Below, piece after piece: positions 42,001 to 51,000 of a stretch of DNA of 53,639 nucleotides (the first letter of the stretch is position 1; each line of letters opens with the position of its first letter). Position numbers and translations under genes: made by a program. The notes beneath the pieces were generated by a model. That model had not been told where the DNA came from, ran no database searches, and worked only from the letters and a program-made list of their open reading frames with translations. The stretch covers positions 694,239 through 747,877 of the forward strand of contig NMRA01000113.1 in the NCBI GenBank assembly GCA_002633005.1, written 5' to 3'. The DNA comes from Phoronis australis. Its lineage: Eukaryota; Phoronida; Phoronidae.

Positions 42001-45000
42001 TTTTCTAAGAAAACCTGGTCCAAACTAAATGACGTCCACAAGAGCGTGTGTGAATTTCTGTGGAGACTGTTGGAAGTTCACATCTTTAAGCTTGTCGTCT
42101 TCACAATCGTTATTGTGTCACTGGTCAATGTAAGTGTTGCAGAGATGGGTTTTCACGTGGTTTCCGTGTTCCAATCTTAAAGTGTTGCTTTTTAAAAGAA
42201 TTTTCCATCTGTAGGTTTGTTTTGGGTTTTGCACCAGGAAAGGCACCTGTTTCATTTCAAGTTAAATTCAACATCTTTTCAAACTGTGCTGTTTTGACAA
42301 GGATGTTTTTCATAGTAATATTTGATTAAGAAAACAGCAATTAGCAAGTGGAGCTTGAGCTGAAGAACATTGTTTGAACGATGAATGATGAGCACTTTTA
42401 ACTATTGTTTGAGTATTTGACCACCCTATTTGTTGATAACAACTCTTGGCAAGAAAATAACTTTTACAGAATTTAGCTACAGCGCTGGTTCGAACCAACG
42501 TACTTCGCAACAACAAGCGAACCCTTAGTGCTGAGCCAAATCTCACTCGTTAAGTAGCAGAGTATTTTAGTAAAGGCACTGGCTCAATTCCAGCAAGTGT
42601 CTGACAGACAATTGTGAGAATTGTCGATACGTAATAAAATGACAAAAACACAATGTATTTTGTTGTTTTCTAATGTAGGACTAATCAAAGCTAATAACTT
42701 CAAGAAGTCTTATTCAATTATAACCCCAAAATTACGTTTTTGTCTGCAAAAAAAACCCGATAATGTCCCTTTAATTTTTGTACATTGTTGGTCAGAGTGG
42801 GTTTTCCAGAATTCCCAAATTTTCTCTTTTTTGTTATGTGAACTGTTTAGTTGCCACCTAGTAGCCATTTTTATTATTTTCGCGTCTGTTTTTAGCATCT
42901 GCCTCTGTACCAATCACCATCAATAGTACCCGCCACCCCTGTCGCAAGCCCTCATAGGCTCTGCCTCAAGTAGCCGAAACTAACATTTTGTGCTTTATAA
43001 TTTTTAAATTGTTACCTTTGTGATTTTCAAGTGATTCAAATCTCAAAAGGAATTTTCAGTCCCTTGAGGGTAGTTTTTGGGCCTCGTAGGGAACTTTGTG
43101 TGATTTTCAATACTTTTCAGATAAGAATGGTTACTATATTTGGCCCCAAAATTGCAGGATTGAGGGACCTGGATAAACACTACCTAAATGTGCTGGAAGG
43201 TAGGGTTAGGAAGGCGTCCGCGATCGTTTCTCCTGAGCCCCTTGCAAGATCTTCATTAAATTTGGCGACCGCAATTCTTTGAACGTGAGATTGGTTGACA
43301 ACTTTCTAACTGATCTGACTACCGCTGTACCACAGGTGGCAAATTTAGCTTTTTGTTTTTCTTTCTGAATTTTTGGAGTTCCTCTCATAAATTTTCATGA
43401 AGGTTTCTATCGAAGAGACTATGACACCTTCACATTTTCGAATGGATATGACGTATCGAATGCCACGTGGTGACCAGTTATATTATTTCTGAGTCTGGTT
43501 TTTGGCATCTGCCCCTTTATTGTCCTTATTTGACACTAACTAACACTTGTTTTGAGAAACCCTGCAAAATGTAGAAATGTTTATTGTGGCTCCTTATGTC
43601 AGCTCATGGGTCTGTATTTGAAGAGACGCTGTCATGGAAATGGCGGATGTTCAAGAAAAAAATCATTTCCTTAAGCCTACAACTGAAGTATGACTAACAT
43701 TGATCAAACCCTTGTTTATCTTTGGTTTGCCTGTGGTTCACCAGGAATTCGTCACTTCTGTTTTCTTAGCCACATCCACAACATCAAGAAGTAAGTTTAA
43801 TGAAAAGAATACTTTCTGTATAGTGCTTCTTGTCACCATTTCCTGTCCTGGCAACTGGTTCACGGGAACATTGCCCATCTCCTACCTTCCTATGCCTACC
43901 TTGCTACCGGTGCTCATTAATGAGAACATACCACATCTCCTGCTTTCCTACCTGTACCTTGCCACCGGTCCACATTCAGGAGAACATAGCCCATCTCTCA
44001 CCTTCCTACCCCTACCTTGCCACCGGTAGATATTCATGAGAACATAGCCCATCTCTCACCTTCCTACCCATACCTTACCACCGGTACACATTCATGAGAA
44101 CATAGCCCATCTCTCACCTTCCTACCCTTACCTTGCTACTCGTACACATTCATGAGAACATAGCCCATCTCTCACCTTCCTACCCCTACCTTACCACCGG
44201 TACACATTCATGAGAACATAGCCCATCTCTCACCTTCCTACCCCTACTTTGCCGCTGGTGCACATTCTAGTTCATGCCCATCTTGTTGCCAGACATCAAA
44301 TCATTGCAGTACATCTTTATTGCAGGTGTCGGCTGTCAGTGGTGTACTGGTGGTTATAGTAGCCGTACTATTGCCTGTGCCCAAGCTGCACGGCCTTCTC
44401 TCTGTTATCTGCCATTTCTGCACTGGATTAGTGATTCTAATGAAGATGGCTTTCCAACTCAACACAGTTACCATTAGTCCGTGGATCAGAACCTGTAACT
44501 TCACTGGCTGGGTAAGAGATGGCACAAATACTGGAGGGGTGAGATATGGGCAGACGTTGAGGTATACTGGAGGGGTGCGATGTGGGCAGACATTGAGGTG
44601 TACTGAAGTAATGAGATGTTGGCAGACATTGAGGTGTACTGGAGGGGTGGGATGTGGGCAGACATTGAGGTATACTGGAGTTGTGGGATGTTGGCAGACA
44701 TTGAGGTGTACTGGAGTTGTGGGATGTGGGCAGACATTGAGGTGTACTGGAAGGGTGGGATGTGGGCAGACATTGAGGTGTACTGGAGTTGTGGGATGTG
44801 GGCAGACATTGAGGTATACTAGAGGGGTGAGATGTGGGCAGACATTGAGGTGTACTGGAGGGGTGGGATGTGGACAGACTTTGAGGTGTATTGGAGGGGT
44901 GACAGTTTGTTAACTGTTTACAAATCCTCCAAGCATGACCCAGGTAAACAACCCAAAGGCATGTTTAACTTTTGAAGGAAGTTCAATTAGTGCATTTTGA

Positions 45001-48000
45001 ATAAAATAACCCTCACTTTTTTGGTAAAATAAGCTTTCTATATAAAATAAGCTTTCTATATAAAATGGGAGACTGTGGTTTTGTCCCATAATGATTATGT
45101 ATAATCTATATTTATCCATATTAAAAGAAAACTAAAAGTCAGAGGTAGATTATTACATGGCGAAGTTGTTATCCCCTGTTATCTAGAGCCCGAGTGGATT
45201 TTGGAGAATTATCGCCCGAGGGGCGACTCGCCTCGGCTTTGTAACTACTTTCTATGTCAGAGGCCCGGGGTCGGAGGTCGTGACCTCTTAAGAAAAGCCA
45301 AGCTATTTTTGTCAAATAATGCTTTTACTCAAAACCAGTTGAAAAATAAAACAAAATAGAAATAACGTGAATCTATAAATTAATGTTTAGCAACTATTAT
45401 AGCTTACTACACATTTTATCACGCTAAGCTTCGACCGGCAAAATATTGTCTGCTAAAAGTAGGTTACCACTAGTAACTGACTATAGTGCTCAAGTCAAAG
45501 GATCCCGATGACATGATACCCGCATTCAAATTGGAGATCGGTGATTTACAAGTGAGAGAACACGAGAGAAAAATTTCACTGAATCATAATATCGTTTTTA
45601 TGGAAATTATGCATCATATTTTTCATAGCGTATAAATGTCGATGCAATGCCCTTTGCTGAACATGCGATTGTTGCGCATGCTCATTTAAGTATTCTATTA
45701 TCATGTTCGATGACGTCAGCCACTCAGTGGTGTTGTGGTAAAGTCGGCGACTCAAAACTGTTGAGGCCCGGGTTCGAATCCGTCCTCGGTTTCCTGCCAA
45801 AATGATATCTCACTAGTGAGATAACTTTATGGGTTATTACACGGTTGTATCTGCCATTCGAGGCTAATAATGTGGTATAACGGTCATTATTATGTGCCCA
45901 CATATATTTATATGTGAACGCATTATGCCGTCATCCCGTCTGTCTGGCGTCCGCTGCTCTATCTCCAAAACGCTTTGACGTATGTTCATGAAATTTTGCA
46001 CATGTGTTCCTTCCATGGATGGGATGGCATGAGCAACTTTCAAACATATCCGACTACCGGTGTGCCCCCTAGTGGCAATTTTAGTTTTTTATGTTTACCT
46101 CCGTATCTTCAAAAGTCCTGAAGGGATTTTCATAAAATTTGGTATATATGCGCCTATTAGTGAGATGACGCTGTCCACCCATTTTCGGATGGGTTCAACG
46201 TAGTTTGCGCCACCTAGTGGTCATTTTTACTATTTTCGAGTCTGTTTTTTGCGTCCACCCCTCTATCAACCAATCTGCTTAAAGGATGATTGTGAAAATT
46301 GACATGTATGTTCTTGCTATGAAGTGGACGGCTGACGGTGATTTTCCGACGATTTGCACTACTGTGGCGCCTCCTACTGGCAGTTTTGTTTTTTTTTGCG
46401 CTTTTGGCTGTATCTCCGAAACCGTTTGAAGGATCATTACTAAGTTTAGGAAATGTGACGTTGACAACAGATGACGACTTTCGGACGGATCTGATTGCCG
46501 GTGTGCCCTCTAGTGGCAATTTTAGTTTTTTACGTTTACCTCTGTATCTTCAAAAGTCCTCTACGGATTTTCATAAAATTCAACATGTAGGCACGTGTTA
46601 GTGAGATGACGTTGTTCTTCCGTTTTCGGATGGATGCGCCACCTAGTGGCCATTTTTACTGTTTACCTCTCTATCAACCAAACCGCTTGAAGAATGGTTA
46701 TGAAAATTGGCATGTACATTCATACTGTGAAGTGGACGGCTGATGACGATTTTCCGACGACTTCAACTGCTGTGGCGTCTCCTAGTCGCAGTTTTGTTTT
46801 TTTTGCGTCTATGCCTGTATCTCCTAAACCGTTCGCAGGATCTGTACTAAATTTAGAAAGTGTATTCATATGATGTAGGCAATGAACGATGACAACTTTC
46901 AGACGGATCTTACTGTTGGTTTGCCCCCTAGTGGCAATTTCATTTTTTTACGTTTAACTCTGTATGTTCAAAGGCCCTCAACAGATTTTCATAAAATTTT
47001 GAATATAGGCAGCTATCCTCCTGTTTTTGGATGGAATCAAGGTATTTTGCGCCACCTGGTGGCCATTTTTGCTGTTTTCGAATCTTGTTTTTGGCGTCCA
47101 CCCTTCTCTCAACCAAATCATTCTTGGGATGGTTTTAAAAAATGGCATATATGTTTGATGATGGCGACTGACTACTGTGACTCCTCCTAGTGGTAGTTTT
47201 GTTTTGTTTTGTTTTGTGCCCATACCTGTATCTCCTAAACCCACTGCAGGATCTTTATTAAATTTAGTGAGTGTAGTTGTAATGAAGATAACAACAGATT
47301 TCAACGACTTTCAGGCGGATCCAACGGACACTGTGCCCCACTTAAGTGGTAATTTCATTTTATTCTATTTTTCTTTGTTTTTCTGAAGTTCCTTGATACA
47401 TTTTTATGAAATATGACATGTTCCAGTTTTTTGATGGATTGTACGTTTTTGCGCCATCTAGTGGCCATTTTTATGATACAAATAAATAACCCTAAAAGCA
47501 CACCATTTGTGATGCATTCGTGGGCACATTTCAATGCTCCGCGTTGCTCTTGTTAGCAAAAACCATTATGAACATTCATTAGAACTTCCACAATTTCTTC
47601 TCAAACTCTGTGTTTGACATAACACGTGTCTTGTGCAAGACATCCCTGTGTTTACTGAAGTTTGTGTTTTCAGAGTTCCTTTCTACCAAACATAACTGAG
47701 GTCAACGATGCTCCCTGGATGGGACTTGACAAGTTAAATGGGAAAAGCTTGGGTGATTATGTAGTGGTAAGACTAACTGTCAAAGTTGAGTATTTCTAGA
47801 GATGTGTTGAAGAGACAAGAAGTGTAAGCTTTACCACTACACAGCAAACACATTCCAAACATCTACATAGTACCTCATAAAGTATTGTTACCATTTAATA
47901 TGTTTATTTTAACACTGTTTACAGTCGGTGCCTCACACTGCTGTTTATTTTCTGAATTGCTACAAAATTATTGCGGTGTCGTCTATTTCAGGGATACATC

Positions 48001-51000
48001 TTTATCATATTAATCCTTAGCGTAGAAACTGTGGTCAAATTGCGTCAGACCCAGCGATACAACGACCCTAATGAGAAAAGACCTCTCTCAGGGATCATCT
48101 TCAAGGACATTCGACGTGAGGACGCTGATGAGGGCATTGTCGCCTTTGGCAAGTTCCTGTTCAACTATGCATTCTACAAGTTTGGTGTGGAAGTACGTGT
48201 AATATTGCCAGTGTGTACTTGTTAACAAGAGAGTGTGTTGTTGAGGCAATCGCCTACTGTCTTAGTAATGCTTTTTAATTCAGGGGCAAGACTGGCATCA
48301 TGTAGTTTCATGGGAGTTTATTACCTGAAATTAATTAAGTTTCATTATGAGTGTCATTATAGCTAGTGTACATAATCATGTGACCCTGTGCTATATAGTA
48401 GGTGTGTTTCACCATGAGCGTCAATATAGCCAGTGTACGTTTCGATGCCCAATGATCATGTGACCCTGTTTTATATTGTAGGTGTGTTTCACCATGAGCG
48501 TCAATATAGCCAGTGTGCATGTCGACGCCCAATGATCATGTGACCCTGTGTTATATTGTAGGTGTGTTTCACCATGAGCATTATTGTGGCCAGTGTACGT
48601 ATGGATGCCTACTCCATTGTCTATGTAATACTGTTGGGTATCGGCATGCTCTGCTGGCGTGTCAGCCGTCGATGTCTCTCAATATGGTGGCCCGCTTATG
48701 TCATCCTACTTGCAGTTCTACTTCCTGTGCAATACGTATTGGCACTAGGAGCACCACCTGGATTTTGCTGGGGTAAGTTATTTCAGTGCAGTTCTGTTTC
48801 ATTACTAAATGCAACCCCATATTGATAATAGCCAGTTGTTCACAACTATTTCTCATTCTTTTTTATGAAAAAATTAGTTGCGCTCTATACATGGGATTTT
48901 TAATGTCCAAATTAAATGTTGGTATGAATGTTTTAATTTCACCAGCTCTCAATATTACATGTCCTTGAATAATGGTATTGACGATTGTTTTGATGAGTAT
49001 TTCAAACGTAGAAAGAGATGTAGTGAAATTTGTTGTCCTGTCATGAATTGATCTCAGAACCTCTTGGTTGAAGTGTCTTTCCTTTACTTCTACACCGCAA
49101 ACCTGTCGCTACAGTTTGAAGTCTTAAAAAGGCTTTATGTGATCCACTTCTTGACACCACGCTAGTTTGTATATTTAACTGTAAGATAGTGAGCAATTTT
49201 TGGGTGTAAATGTGCACGAAGGCATGTCAATTGCACCATCATGTGATCATTACACAAAACTATACTGTATATTCATCGATTTTTCATACTGTACGCAATA
49301 GCTCATGCGTGTGGAACGAGCAGGCACAAATCGTGATCGCTATTATTGTTATGATTTGATTAAGGTCTAAAGATTGGTAAGTCTTTCGAAATTTTTAGCT
49401 TTCTTTAGTGTTTTGTTTTATGTTTGTTTAGAATGGTGACTGAACAATGAATGTGATAAATGTGTTGTTCCAGACCAAATGCAGATGTCAGTCTGGCCTA
49501 TTGTTGAACTTTTCCTTCTTTTCAGTTTATCCGTGGGGAGTGTCCATGTTTCCAGCCCAACTTCAGCAGTGGATGTTTTTACCTCCCCAAGAAGGTTCCC
49601 TCCCTGCCATGAAGTTACTTGGTATGACACTTTTAAATTTTGGATATTATTTGACAGCCCACATGGTGCATGCCATTTGGTGAAGACAAAAACATTTATA
49701 ATGTGTTGTATTTATAGAAATTGATGACTTAACATCGTTGTAGTTTCTTTTCTCGTTTACATTATTTTGTTCTATTTCCACCAGCTGATTTTTTTCAACT
49801 GCTGTTTGCTTGTCAACTATGGACCGTGTTCCGTCTGGAGAACAGTGCCAAGATGGCTGCCTACGGTGGTGGCAGTAATCAGCCAGTGATGCCTAAAGAT
49901 GTTCGTGAATGCACAGACATACCAGGAGAGGACTTCATCGCTGAGAAAAGGTATTGTGTATTGGACCGAAGAGTGTACTGGATGGAAATCACTGGGAATT
50001 GTTTAAAGGCGTTACTGGTCTTACAAGTTCACGCACACAAACACGCTGATATCTACCTATACTTATATTTCACAAACCAGTTGAAGTGTAGACTAAAGTG
50101 ATCTATTACTTATTAATGTCAAAGGTATAGTAACATTATTTTGTAGATGTTCAGACGTCATTAGTTAACTGTTAATAATGTTTTTGCAGAACTTATCTGG
50201 ATGTTCTTAAGGCTGCCGTGTTCCAGTATTTTTTCTGGGTGACTTTCATCATCGTGTTCCTGACGGGTACATCCAAACAAAGCATGTTCTGCTTTGGCTA
50301 CTTACTGACATCCTTCTATCTTTTCTGGTTTGGCGAAGACTTGCTAACAAAGTCTCAAAGGAAACTACTGAGGGTGTAAGTCACTAACTCTTCCGGCCTT
50401 TCTATTGAAGCAGAAAACTCAGTACCAGTTCATTTTGATAAAACCTGACACGGACGTGTGGATGTGAAGTTACAGGTGGTAGTGAGCCGTCTCTGTTGTG
50501 TCTCTTGTTGCTAATTCTAGTTTTTGACCAGATGTTTGTCCGCTGATTATTTCCCAAATGGCTTGATGGTTAACTTTGAAACTATACTTCTTACAGTGCC
50601 CCCTGTTTATCTACTGTAGCACCCCTTGTTTACTATTTTTGAGCACCCACATATTTTATGTGGGTGCATATTGCTGTAATCTCTGTCTGGACATCTGGGC
50701 ACATGACGTCCGGCATCTGCTGCTGCATCGCTTAAACCCCTCACAGGTTCTTAATGAGACTTGACAGATGTGTTCCTGTTAAGCTGACGACAGATGACGG
50801 TGCTGACCGATCAGAGTACCGCTATTTCTCCCAGTGACAATTTTAGTTTTTTTACGTTTGCCTCCGTATCTTCGCAGTTCTTGATGGAGTTTCATGAAAT
50901 TTGGCAAATGGTTTCTATTAAGGAGACGACAATACCTTGCGATTTTCAGATGGATTTGACCTATTCTGTTTCACTTAGGGGGCATTTTTATGCGTCAGAT

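Noticed and set aside
43862-44277. CRISPR array
   Set aside because: Units are contiguous 58-bp repeats without unique spacers, in a eukaryotic intron.
44320-44913. 197-codon open frame taken as a separate gene
   Set aside because: Its first third is Piezo exon 17 and the rest is the 36-bp minisatellite read through the splice donor.
45721-45795. tRNA gene
   Set aside because: A and B boxes are present but the acceptor and anticodon arms do not pair well; a SINE head explains it better.
48402-48561. The upstream exon 20-like copies as true additional exons
   Set aside because: Not annotated as CDS because full-length use meets a stop after 17 codons; kept as a finding, since a microexon is possible but unproven.
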